Assembly: GCA_019683805.1 (NCBI GenBank)
Contig: JADGHQ010000001.1
Location: 34,590 to 98,589, forward strand
Direction of reading: 5' to 3'
Length of the DNA: 64,000 nt
Source of the DNA: Thermoleophilaceae bacterium
GTDB lineage: Bacteria > Actinomycetota > Thermoleophilia > Solirubrobacterales > Thermoleophilaceae
A program made the position numbers and the translations under genes. Shown piece after piece: positions 52,589 through 61,607 of the stretch; position 1 is the stretch's first letter, and every line of letters begins with the position of its first letter. Under the pieces are notes generated by a model. The model was not told the DNA's origin. It ran no database searches and saw nothing but the letters and a program-made list of their open reading frames with translations.

Positions 52589-53815
52589 ATGCACGGGAAG
52601 GCCGAGCCGGGCTCGCCGGGCTCGCTGCGCGAGGCGAACCGCAACCGGGTGATCGAGGCGCTGCGCGAGCTGGGCGTCGCGAGCCGCGCTGAGATCGCGC
52701 GGCGCACCGGGCTCTCGCGCACCACCGTCTCGACGATCGTCGCCGACCTCCGCCAGGCGGGCCTCGTGGTCGAGCAGGACGGCGACGGGCCGCCCATCCC
52801 CGGCGCTCAGGGCAGGCCCCCGACCATGATCGCCCTCCACCGCTCCGCCGGGGTGGCGGTCGGCATCGACTTCGGCAAGCGCCACCTCGCCGTCGCGATC
52901 GCCGACCCCTCGCACGAGATCCTCGCCGAGGAGAAGCGCGAGCTCCCCGACGACTACGAGGCCCAGCAGGCGCTCGACGCCGCGGCCGCGCTCGTCGAGG
53001 AGTCCCTCGCCGCCGTCGGCGCCGTGCGCGAGGACGTGTTGGGCGTCGGCCTCGGCGTGCCCGGCCCCATCCACCTCGCGACCGAGACCGTCGGCTCGAG
53101 CTCGATCCTGCCTGGCTGGGTCGGCCTCCACCCCGCGAGCGAGATGACGCGCCGCCTCGCGCTGCCCGTGCACGTCGAGAACGACGCGAACCTCGGCGCG
53201 CTGGCCGAGCTCACCTGGGGCGCGGGGCGCGGCTGCCGCGACCTCGTCTACCTGAAGGTGTCGACCGGCATCGGCGCGGGCCTCGTGATCGGCGGCCAGC
53301 TCTTCAGGGGTGCCGGCGGCACCGCCGGCGAGATCGGCCACACGACGATCGACGAGACAGGCGACATCTGCCGCTGCGGCAACCGCGGCTGCCTCGAGAC
53401 GATGGCGGGAGCGGCCGCGATCGCCGCGCTGCTCGAGCGGAGCCGCGGCGGCGAGATCGACGCCGAGCGCTTCATCGAGCTCGCGCTCGCGGGCGACACG
53501 GGCTGCCGGCGCGCGATCGCCGACGCCGGCCGTCACATCGGGGTGGCGGTGGCGAACCTCTGCAACCTCTTCAACCCCGAGCGGATCGTGGTGGGCGGCG
53601 CGGTCGGCGTGCGCACGGGCGAGCTCCTGATCGAGCCGCTGCGCGACTCGGTGCGGCTGCGCGCCATCCCCACCGCGGCCGAGGACGTTGAGATCGTGCC
53701 GGGACGGCTCGGTGAGCGTGCCGAGCTGCTCGGCGCCGTCGCGCTCGTGCTGCACCGCGGGGGATCCGTTCCGCGCGGCGCCCAGGGCGCGGCAGCAGGA
53801 GGTGCGGGCCGATGA
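52589..53815 (+). CDS. ROK family transcriptional regulator, 408 aa
   Basis: An N-terminal winged helix (SRAEIARRTGLSRTTVSTIVADLRQAGLV) joins a ROK sugar-kinase-fold domain with VGIDFGKRHLAVAI (nucleotide loop), ENDANLGALAEL, GTAGEIGHTTI and the zinc motif CRCGNRGCLE. XylR/NagC-like; a repressor released by a sugar. It heads the operon for a XylF/G/H-type importer. Whether the ROK domain still phosphorylates sugar is unclear. Confidence 0.93.
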   Translation: MHGKAEPGSPGSLREANRNRVIEALRELGVASRAEIARRTGLSRTTVSTIVADLRQAGLVVEQDGDGPPIPGAQGRPPTMIALHRSAGVAVGIDFGKRHLAVAIADPSHEILAEEKRELPDDYEAQQALDAAAALVEESLAAVGAVREDVLGVGLGVPGPIHLATETVGSSSILPGWVGLHPASEMTRRLALPVHVENDANLGALAELTWGAGRGCRDLVYLKVSTGIGAGLVIGGQLFRGAGGTAGEIGHTTIDETGDICRCGNRGCLETMAGAAAIAALLERSRGGEIDAERFIELALAGDTGCRRAIADAGRHIGVAVANLCNLFNPERIVVGGAVGVRTGELLIEPLRDSVRLRAIPTAAEDVEIVPGRLGERAELLGAVALVLHRGGSVPRGAQGAAAGGAGR

Positions 53816-53856
53816 CGCCCGCGAGGAGGGACCGACGAACCATGAGGAGGGAAGGC

Positions 53857-54972
53857 ATGCTCAAAGGCAAGCCATTGCGCGCCATCGGCGCGGCGGCGGC
53901 GGTGCTCGCAATCGGCATCCCGCTGAGCGCGTGCGGGGGCGGTGACAACAACGGTGGTGGCGGCGGCGGAGGCGGAGGAGGCGGCAAGAAGATCGCCCTC
54001 CTGCTCCCGGAGTCGAAGACGACCCGTTACGAGACGCAGGACCGCCCGCACTTCACCACCAAGCTGAAGCAGCTCTGTCCGGACTGCCAGCTGCTCTACT
54101 CGAACGCCAACCAGGACGCGGCGAAGCAGCAGCAGCAGGCCGAGGCGGCGCTGACGCAGGGCGCCGACGTGCTCGTCCTCGACCCGGTCGACGCCGCGTC
54201 GGCGACGTCGATCGTGACGAAGGCCAAGCAGCAGAACGTGCCGGTGATCAGCTATGACCGCCTGATCCCGAACGCAGACATCGACTACTACGTCTCGTTC
54301 GACAACGTCGCGGTCGGCAAGCTGCAGGGCACGAGCCTCGTCAACGAGCTCAAGGCGAAGGGCAAGTCCGGGTCGATCGTGATGATCAACGGCGCGCCGA
54401 CGGACAACAACGCCAAGCTGTTCAAGCAGGGCGCGCACTCGGTCATCGACAAGAGCGGCATGAAGGTCGCCAAGGAGTACGACACGCCGGACTGGAGCCC
54501 CGACAAGGCCCAGAACGAGATGCAGCAGGCGATCACCGCCCTCGGCAAGGGCAGCTTCGTGGGCGTCTACGCCGCGAACGACGGCACCGCGGGGGGCGCG
54601 ATCGCGGCGATGGAGGGCGCGGGCATCGACCCGTCCACGATCCCGACGACCGGCCAGGACGCCGAGCTCGCCGCGATCCAGCGCATCCTCGTCGGCGACC
54701 AGTTCATGACCGTCTACAAGGCGGTGAAGCCCGAGGCCGAGGCCGCGGCGGAGCTCGCGGTGGCGGCGGCCAACGGCAAGCAGCCGCGTTCCGGCCTGGT
54801 CAACGAGCAGGTCGACAACGGGCAGAAGCAGGTCCCCTCGGTGATCCTCACGCCCGTGGCGGTCACCAAGGACAAGATCAAGGACACGATCGTCAAGGAC
54901 GGCTTCTGGACGCCGAGCCAGATCTGCGTCGGCAGGTACGCGAAGGCGTGCAAGCAGGCCGGGATCCAGTGA
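53857..54972 (+). CDS. sugar ABC transporter substrate-binding lipoprotein (XylF-like), 371 aa
   Basis: A lipoprotein signal (IGIPLSACGGG) and an 11-glycine linker precede a type I periplasmic-binding domain. VISYDRLIPNADIDYYVSFD and GAPTDNNAKLFKQGA match XylF/ChvE-type binding proteins closely. Xylose or a related monosaccharide is the likely ligand. ATG 53857 is selected by GAGGAGG just upstream; in-frame ATGs at 53812 and 53842 are alternatives. Confidence 0.92.
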   Translation: MLKGKPLRAIGAAAAVLAIGIPLSACGGGDNNGGGGGGGGGGGKKIALLLPESKTTRYETQDRPHFTTKLKQLCPDCQLLYSNANQDAAKQQQQAEAALTQGADVLVLDPVDAASATSIVTKAKQQNVPVISYDRLIPNADIDYYVSFDNVAVGKLQGTSLVNELKAKGKSGSIVMINGAPTDNNAKLFKQGAHSVIDKSGMKVAKEYDTPDWSPDKAQNEMQQAITALGKGSFVGVYAANDGTAGGAIAAMEGAGIDPSTIPTTGQDAELAAIQRILVGDQFMTVYKAVKPEAEAAAELAVAAANGKQPRSGLVNEQVDNGQKQVPSVILTPVAVTKDKIKDTIVKDGFWTPSQICVGRYAKACKQAGIQ

Positions 54973-54987
54973 CGACCACCGGTTGGA

Positions 54988-55015
54988 GGGGCGGCGCCGC
55001 GAGTGGCGCCGCCCC
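54988..55015 (+). other. intercistronic hairpin between binding-protein and ATPase genes
   Basis: GGGGCGGCGCC (54988-54998) and GGCGCCGCCCC (55005-55015) are perfect 11-bp arms with a 6-base loop. It may protect or attenuate the message, giving more binding protein than ATPase, as in other ABC importers. Confidence 0.65.
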
Positions 55016-55041
55016 CTGCCGGGTGAGAGGATTCGCATCGG

Positions 55042-55826
<785 letters not shown>

Positions 55827-55830
<4 letters not shown>

Positions 55831-57047
55831 CCGTCACGAGCGGGCAGACCGCGGCTCCGGCCCTCGCCGAGGAGGGCGCGTTCCAGCCGCGCCAGTTCGC
55901 GCGGCGCTTCCTGCAGGGCGACCTCGGGTCGCTCCGGGTGATCCTGGGCCTGGTGATCATCTGGATCATCTTCCAGAGCCAGAACGACCGCTTCCTGTCC
56001 GCGGTCAACCTCACGAACCTGGTGCTCCAGGTGACCGCCGTGGGGTTGATCTCGGTCGGCATCGTGCTCGTGCTGCTGCTCGGCGAGATCGACCTCTCCG
56101 TGGGCGCGGTGAGCGGCGTCACCTCCGCGATCATGGCGGTCGCGAACGTCAAGCACGGCTGGGCGCCCGTCCCCGCGCTCGCGCTCGCGATCCTGGCCGG
56201 CGCGGCCATCGGCCTGCTCCAGGGCTTCGTGCTGGCGCGCTTCGGGGTGCCGTCGTTCGTCGTCACGCTCGCCGGCCTGCTCGGCTGGCAGGGCGCGCAG
56301 CTCTACGTGCTCGGGGACACTGGCACGATCAACATCAACGACCCGACCATCGTCGGGCTCACCGGCACGTTCTACTCGACCACCGTCTCGTGGGTGATCG
56401 CCGCCGTGGCGATCGGCGCGTACGTGCTCGCCTCGCTGGTCGGCAGGCGCCGGCGCGCGGCGGCGCGTCTGCCCGTGGAGCCCCTGCCGGCCCTCGTGCT
56501 CCGCCTCGCGGCGGTGTCGGGCGCGGCGATCGCGGCGGTCGCGATCACGACGTCCGACCGCGGGCTGCCGCTGGCGGGACTCATCCTGGTGGCGTTCGTT
56601 GTGCTCTTCGACTGGCTCGTGCGGCGCACTCAGTTCGGCCGCCACGTGTTCGCGGTCGGCGGCAACGCCGAGGCCGCCCGGCGGGCCGGGATCCGCGTGG
56701 AGCGGATCCGGATCGTGGTGTTCGCGCTGTCGGGGACGATGGCGGCGATCGGGGGGATCATGGCCGCCTCGCGGCTGCTCGCCGTGAACCAGTCGTCCGG
56801 CGGCAGCGACCTGCTGCTGATCGCGATCGCCGGGCCGGTCGTCGCCGGCACGAGCCTGTTCGGGGGCCGCGGATCGGTGTGGAGCGCCCTGCTCGGCGCG
56901 CTCGTGATCGGGTCGATCTCGAACGGCATGGACCTGCTCGCGCTCGAGTCGTCGGTGAAGTTCATGATCACAGGCGCGGTACTGCTGCTCGCGGTGGTGA
57001 TCGACGCGATCGCCCGCAAGCAGAGGCGCGCGGCTGGCCGGCTGTGA
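55827..57047 (+). CDS. sugar ABC transporter permease (XylH-like), 406 aa
   Basis: About ten membrane helices; GEIDLSVGAVSGV, TTSDRGLPLA and TQFGRHVFAVGGNAEAARRAGI are signatures of the BPD_transp_2 permeases, closest to XylH. TTG 55827 overlaps the ATPase stop, with GGGAGG (55815-55820) six bases upstream. Together with the two upstream genes it forms a complete importer. Confidence 0.94.
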
Positions 57048-57052
57048 CGCCA

Positions 57053-57110
57053 GGGGGCGCGCCCGCGCGGCGCGCCCCCGCGCCGCCCCCGGCGGCTTCG
57101 GGGAGCCGCC
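57053..57110 (+). terminator. tandem hairpins ending the sugar ABC operon
   Basis: GGGGGCGCGCC (57053-57063) and GGCGCGCCCCC (57069-57079), perfect 11-bp arms; then GGCGGCT (57091-57097) and AGCCGCC (57104-57110). The first starts 5 bases after the permease stop. Confidence 0.75.
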
Positions 57111-57113
57111 GAG

Positions 57114-57119
57114 TAACGT
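57114..57119 (+). promoter_or_regulatory. -10 box of the metallophosphoesterase gene (probably leaderless)
   Basis: TAACGT ends 7 bases before the GTG at 57127. Confidence 0.45.
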
Positions 57120-57126
57120 CGGACCG

Positions 57127-58734
57127 GTGGCCGCAACCGCCCAGAGACGACGATCGGCGCGAGGACCGAGGCTCGGGCGCGCCCTTCGGCCCGAGGGCCT
57201 GCGCCTGGTCGAGCTCGCCGCGCTCGTGCTCGTCGTGCTGTCGCTCGCGCTCGGCGGCATCTGGCTCGGGCTGCGCGCGGCCGGGCCGGGCAGCTACGAG
57301 ACCGCGCTCGGGCGCGTGTCGGTGGAGGTCTCGCCTGCCCTGCACGGGCGAGTCGACGCGTTCATCCCGATCGCCGACTGGGGCGTGCGGGCGCACCCCT
57401 TCTCGGCACCGATCCGGCTGGAGGTCGAGCCGCGCTCGCTCGACCGCCAGGCGCTGATCAGCGCCGTGGGCGGCAACGGCTCGGTGCTCGCCGAGAGCGA
57501 GCGGGACGCCCAGCACGCGGCGACCCGCGCGCTGGTGCGTGCCCTGCTGTGGGCGGTCGGCGGCGGGATCGCGGCGGGCGCGGTGCTCGCGCTGGCCGTC
57601 GCGGCGGCGGCGACCCGGCGCCCCCCGGTGCTCGTGGCCGCGGTCGCGGCCCCGGCGCTTACGGCCGCCGCGATCGCGCTCGTGACGCTGCTCGCCGCCC
57701 GCGCTACGTTCGACCCCGACGCTTTCGACCACCCGAGCTTCTTCGCGCGCGGCGCCGAGCTGTCCCAGCTCGTCGACGTGGCGGAGAAGGCGCGCGAGGG
57801 CTCGCAGAGCTACTCGTCGTCGGTCCAGCGGACGATCGCGGGCTACGCGGCGCTGCTCAGCGCCGGCGTGCGCCTGCGCGACGTCACAGCCGCGCCGCGC
57901 GCCCTGCTCGCTTCCGACTTCCACAACAACGTCCTCGCCATCAACCCGCTCGCCCGGCTGTTCTCAAAGGGACCGGCGTTCGTCCCCGGCGACCTCGGGC
58001 AGTCTGGATCGGGGGCCGAGGCGCGGCTGCTCGTGCCGCGCGTGCACAAGCTCGGGAGCCCGATCGTGGCCGTTTCCGGCAACCACGACTCGCGGCTGCT
58101 CATGCGGCGGCTGGCGCGCTCCGGGGCCATCGTCCTCACCGGCAGCGGACGGCTACGCGCCGACGGCAGCACCGACGGCAGGCCGGTGCAGAGGATCGCC
58201 GGGCTGCGCATGGCGGGGATCGCCGACCCGCTCGAGTGGCGGGGCCGCAACCCCGACGACCCGCGGCGCGTGTTCTCGTTCGCGCAGCTCCCGAACGGAC
58301 GCGAGCGCTACGCGCGCGTCGCGCGCTCGGTCGTCGATTGGTTCGACTCCCTCCCCGAGCGGCCGCAGGTCGTGCTGATCCACCAGAACGGCCTCGCCCA
58401 GAACCTCGCGCGCACGCTCGCGGCGCGGCGCGCGCAGAAACGCCTCCTGATCCTCACGGGGCACGACCACAAGCAGCACATCGACCGCTACGGACACATC
58501 GTGGTGGCCGACGCGGGCAGCGCCGGCGCGGGCGGTCCGTTCGGCGCGCGCACCACCCCGGTGGGAGTGGCGCTGCTGCACTTCCCCGGCGCGGGGCGCC
58601 TCCCGAGCGCGATCGACATGATCCGCGTCGAGCCGTTCTCCGGCGCCGCCAGCGCCGCGCGCGCGGTGCTCTCGTCGCGGGCCTCCTGCGAGTCCCCCGT
58701 CGTCTTCTGCCACGACAGGGGCGCCGCCCCCTAG
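57127..58734 (+). CDS. membrane-anchored metallophosphoesterase, 535 aa
   Basis: One membrane helix near residues 29-49 and others at ~137-160 and ~165-190, then a calcineurin-like phosphoesterase domain: LLASDFHNN (Asp-x-His), GDLGQ, VSGNHDSRLL and LTGHDHKQH. The usual GDxxD is GDLGQ here, so one metal ligand may differ. The catalytic part should face outward. Substrate unknown. Two hairpins upstream separate it from the ABC operon. Confidence 0.85.
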   Translation: MAATAQRRRSARGPRLGRALRPEGLRLVELAALVLVVLSLALGGIWLGLRAAGPGSYETALGRVSVEVSPALHGRVDAFIPIADWGVRAHPFSAPIRLEVEPRSLDRQALISAVGGNGSVLAESERDAQHAATRALVRALLWAVGGGIAAGAVLALAVAAAATRRPPVLVAAVAAPALTAAAIALVTLLAARATFDPDAFDHPSFFARGAELSQLVDVAEKAREGSQSYSSSVQRTIAGYAALLSAGVRLRDVTAAPRALLASDFHNNVLAINPLARLFSKGPAFVPGDLGQSGSGAEARLLVPRVHKLGSPIVAVSGNHDSRLLMRRLARSGAIVLTGSGRLRADGSTDGRPVQRIAGLRMAGIADPLEWRGRNPDDPRRVFSFAQLPNGRERYARVARSVVDWFDSLPERPQVVLIHQNGLAQNLARTLAARRAQKRLLILTGHDHKQHIDRYGHIVVADAGSAGAGGPFGARTTPVGVALLHFPGAGRLPSAIDMIRVEPFSGAASAARAVLSSRASCESPVVFCHDRGAAP

Positions 58735-58741
58735 CCGGCGG

Positions 58742-58761
58742 GCGCGGCTCGCTCGCCGCGC
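58742..58761. terminator. hairpin between convergent genes
   Basis: GCGCGGC (58742-58748) and GCCGCGC (58755-58761), perfect 7-bp arms with a 6-base loop, between the metallophosphoesterase stop and the opposing gene. Confidence 0.5.
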
Positions 58762-58774
58762 GGGCGCGGACGGT

Positions 58775-59773
58775 TCAGTCCGGGAACGGCTGGAGCTGGA
58801 GGCCGTGGTCGGTCTCGCGCATGCCGAGCTCGTACGCGCCGCCGTGGCCGCTGCGCAGCTCGAGCGGGCGCTGCCCGGGGCGCTCGAGCGTGAGCGCGAT
58901 CGCCGCCGCCGAGCAGTTCGCGGTGTTGTGCTGGCCGCCGTCGGGATCCGCGTACACCCAGGCGACGAAGCGCTCGCGCGGCGCCCCCACGCTCACCCGC
59001 AGGCGCACCCCGTTCGCGCCGGGGACGACGAGCTCTGCGCCGGTCGGAGCCTCCGCCACCTCGGTGCCGCGCACACGCCCGATCCCGCCGAGGCGCTCCC
59101 GCCGGCCGCCGATCGAGAGCGCTCCGTTGGCTATCCAGGGCGTCGTGAGGGGGCCGATCCTCACGCGGCCGACCGTGAGGTCGACCCAGGCGCCCGCGTC
59201 CTGCTCGAACGCGACGCCGTGGAGCCAGATCCAGCGCTCGGCGTGCTCGGCGCCCCAGTTGTGCCCGACCATCCCCGGCCAGCCGTCGACCTCGAGCCGC
59301 GTCCCGCCCGCGCTCACGACGCCGCGGAAGGTGGCGGCTGGGCAAAGCGACAGCGACTTGGTGCGCGGCAGCGGCCGCTCGTACATCCAGTCGCGCGGCA
59401 GGTGACGGAGCGGCGCCTCCCGGTACTCGATCTCGAGCTCCCAGGACGCGTCGAGCTGCGCGCTCTCCGCGCGGCCGACGGCGCGGCCCGGCGCGATGCG
59501 GCTCTGCCCGATGTGGAGGTGCTCCCCCTCCCTGACGCCGAGCGCCGCCGGGTCGAGCGTGACCTTCGAGGCGCGCACGCCGTCAGGCTCGAAGAGCGTG
59601 AACCAGAGCGACCCGCGCGGCTGCGCGCCCGGCGGCTTGCGCACCGTGTAGCGGATCCAGACCGCCAGCGGCTCGGACGGGTGAACCGCGCGCAGGTAGA
59701 AGCTCTCGTAGTGCCCCGCCGCCGCCGGTACGTTCGGGAAGCGCGAGCTCGCGGGCGTCAGCTTGCCGCTCAC
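58775..59773 (-). CDS. lipocalin-like protein of the tocopherol cyclase/CrtC (AttH) type, 332 aa
   Basis: A two-domain beta-barrel pattern: YESFYLRAVHPSEPLAVWIRY at the start, GWPGMVGHNWGAEHAERWIWLHG in the middle and RSGHGGAYELGM near the end. HNWG with the preceding barrel strands is typical of the AttH/CrtC-like and plant tocopherol cyclase families, which act on hydrophobic isoprenoids. Activity unproven. GTG 59773 is supported by TACGCT on the minus strand seven bases upstream. Confidence 0.75.
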   Translation of the reverse strand: MSGKLTPASSRFPNVPAAAGHYESFYLRAVHPSEPLAVWIRYTVRKPPGAQPRGSLWFTLFEPDGVRASKVTLDPAALGVREGEHLHIGQSRIAPGRAVGRAESAQLDASWELEIEYREAPLRHLPRDWMYERPLPRTKSLSLCPAATFRGVVSAGGTRLEVDGWPGMVGHNWGAEHAERWIWLHGVAFEQDAGAWVDLTVGRVRIGPLTTPWIANGALSIGGRRERLGGIGRVRGTEVAEAPTGAELVVPGANGVRLRVSVGAPRERFVAWVYADPDGGQHNTANCSAAAIALTLERPGQRPLELRSGHGGAYELGMRETDHGLQLQPFPD

Positions 59774-59780
59774 GCCCGCC

Positions 59781-59810
59781 AGCGTAACGGCGCGCGCCGC
59801 CTGATAGAAA
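59781..59810. promoter_or_regulatory. back-to-back -10 boxes for divergent genes
   Basis: Minus strand: TACGCT (59786-59781), 7 bases before GTG 59773. Plus strand: TAGAAA (59805-59810), 7 bases before ATG 59818. Both genes look leaderless. Confidence 0.5.
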
Positions 59811-59817
59811 ACGGCCC

Positions 59818-60510
59818 ATGCCCGACTCACCCGTGCTCGCGATCACCGGCGCCTCGAGCGGGATCGGCGCGACGACGGCCCGCCGGGCGGTCGAGGCGGG
59901 CTGGCGCGTCGTGCTCGGCGCCCGCTCGCAGGACAGGCTGGAGCGGCTCGCGTCCGAGCTCGGCGCCCCGGAGCGCGCCGTGGCGCTCCGCTGCGACGTG
60001 CGCGAGTGGGACGACCAGCGGGCGCTCGTCCAGGCCGCCTACGACTCCTTCGGCCGCTTCGACGCGATCTTCGCCAACGCGGGCTTCGGCGCGAAGCGCG
60101 GGTTCCTCGAGGAGTCGGTGGAGTTCTGGAAGGCGATGATCGACACCAACGTCCTCGGCGCCGCGCTCTCGATCCGCGCCGCGCTCGAGCGCTTCCGCGA
60201 GCAGGGCCGCGGACACTTCCTGCTCACGAGCTCGGTGGCGGGCCGGCGCGCGCTCCCCGGCTCGCTCTACTCGGCTACGAAATGGGCCGTCACGGCGATG
60301 GCCGAGGCGCTGCGGCAGGAGGTCGCCGACAGTGACATCCGCGTCACCCTGATCGAGCCGGGCGCGGTCGACACGCCGTTCTTCGAGAACCCGCCGCAGG
60401 CGGCGCTCGAGGCCGACGACGTGGCGCGCGCCGTGATCTTCGCGCTCTCCCAGCCGCCGCACGTCGACGTGAACGAGATCCTCGTACGCCCGGTGCGCCA
60501 GGCTATCTGA
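59818..60510 (+). CDS. short-chain dehydrogenase/reductase, 230 aa
   Basis: A classical SDR: TGASSGIG (residues ~9-16) binds the dinucleotide, ANAG follows at ~82, the active-site Ser is in LLTSSVAGRR, and YSATK supplies Tyr and Lys. The basic residue after strand 2 (GARSQDRL) suggests NADP preference. Substrate unknown. A very strong terminator follows. Confidence 0.92.
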   Translation: MPDSPVLAITGASSGIGATTARRAVEAGWRVVLGARSQDRLERLASELGAPERAVALRCDVREWDDQRALVQAAYDSFGRFDAIFANAGFGAKRGFLEESVEFWKAMIDTNVLGAALSIRAALERFREQGRGHFLLTSSVAGRRALPGSLYSATKWAVTAMAEALRQEVADSDIRVTLIEPGAVDTPFFENPPQAALEADDVARAVIFALSQPPHVDVNEILVRPVRQAI

Positions 60511-60517
60511 GCGTCCC

Positions 60518-60575
60518 GGAGCGAAACGCCGCCCGGGCCGAGCCGGCGACGGCCGGCCCCGGGCGGCGGCGCTCC
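60518..60575 (+). terminator. strong terminator after the SDR gene
   Basis: CGCCGCCCGGG (60527-60537) pairs with CCCGGGCGGCG (60558-60568), and outer arms GGAGCG (60518-60523) and CGCTCC (60570-60575) extend the stem across small bulges. Confidence 0.75.
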
Positions 60576-60643
60576 AAGAGTCGATCCATCCCAGCCGCGA
60601 CACGCGCTCGACCTCTGCTGCGAGCGCGCTCATTCGCGGCTGC

Positions 60644-61387
60644 TCAGTGCGACCGGACGGTGTTGAGGATGGTGTCCTCGATGCTGTGGTACGCGCGGTA
60701 CAGGTTGTCCGGGTCTGTGTGGATCTTGTAGTCCCAGACCAGACCCCAGATCCCGAGCGTCAGGATCGAGAGGATCAGGTTCAGCGCGTAGCTCCTGCGC
60801 TTGCTCTGGTCGAGCTGGAAGCTGATCGGGTAGCGGACGATGCCGAGCTTGGTCCAGACTTGCGAGAGCGTGTCGTCGAAGTCCTGCTCGACCACCTGGG
60901 CATCCCACCAGTACCGGTTCATCCGGTAGACGAGGTAGAACCAGTAGAGCCCGAGGGTCACCAGCGTCAGCACCAGGGACAGCGTCGGCTTGATCGGCCG
61001 GAGCTGATTGGCGTACGCGCGATCGATGCCCGACGCGAGATCCTGCAGCTCGTAGTGGACGTCGTCGGTTCGTCCCTTCTCCGCAGCTTGGCGTTCCGTC
61101 CACTCGACGACGGCCTGGTAGTAAGCGTGCTTGCGCCGACTGAACTCGTCGATTCGCGCGACGCGCCTGAACAAGAGGTAGAGCGAGTAGATGCCTGCCG
61201 TGATCCATGACAGCAGGAGTACGTAGAGCCACCAGTTGATGAGCTCAACGTCCGTGTCGCGCCGCTCCTTGACGGCGCGGTCGAGCTTGGTGACCGTGTG
61301 GATCAGATCGGCGCTTACGGGCGCCGGCGCTTCGGTTCCTGTCTCTCGCCCTTCCGGAGCCTCCGGGAGGTTGCCGGCTTCACTCAC
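60644..61387 (-). CDS. DUF4234-like membrane protein in a lower-GC patch, 247 aa
   Basis: Three hydrophobic segments: WWLYVLLLSWITAGIYSLYL (residues ~52-71), LVLTLVTLGLYWFYLVYR (~140-157) and LILSILTLGIWGLVWDYK (~205-222). The repeated T-x-G-I/L-Y/W pattern is that of DUF4234 proteins. Third codon positions are visibly less GC-rich (for example TTG, AAG, GAT) than in all neighbours, which suggests recent acquisition. Function unknown. Confidence 0.75.
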   Translation of the reverse strand: MSEAGNLPEAPEGRETGTEAPAPVSADLIHTVTKLDRAVKERRDTDVELINWWLYVLLLSWITAGIYSLYLLFRRVARIDEFSRRKHAYYQAVVEWTERQAAEKGRTDDVHYELQDLASGIDRAYANQLRPIKPTLSLVLTLVTLGLYWFYLVYRMNRYWWDAQVVEQDFDDTLSQVWTKLGIVRYPISFQLDQSKRRSYALNLILSILTLGIWGLVWDYKIHTDPDNLYRAYHSIEDTILNTVRSH

Positions 61388-61594
61388 GTTCGACCCTTCC
61401 TCTCGATCGCAGTCTTCCCCCAGTGGCCAAAGCGCGCGTATTGGAACCCCAGCGCCGCTGGCCTCGGGAAAACCTAGGCAGCCTTTGAAACGTCGTCAAG
61501 CATTTCGGCTGTATCCATAGGCGCAGGGCTTTTCACCATCTCGGGGAGATCGGGAGTCAGTCGACCTCGCCCGCCAGGGGTCCGCTCGCCGCCC
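61388..61594. other. AT-richer intergenic stretch upstream of dinB
   Basis: About 200 bases without a supported gene. Base composition is closer to the DUF4234-like gene than to the rest of the window, so both may have arrived together. No SOS box (GAAC-N4-GTTC) was found before dinB. Confidence 0.4.
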
Positions 61595-61600
61595 TACGCT
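61595..61600 (+). promoter_or_regulatory. -10 box of dinB (probably leaderless)
   Basis: TACGCT ends 7 bases before the GTG at 61608. Confidence 0.5.
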
Positions 61601-61607
61601 CCGCTCA

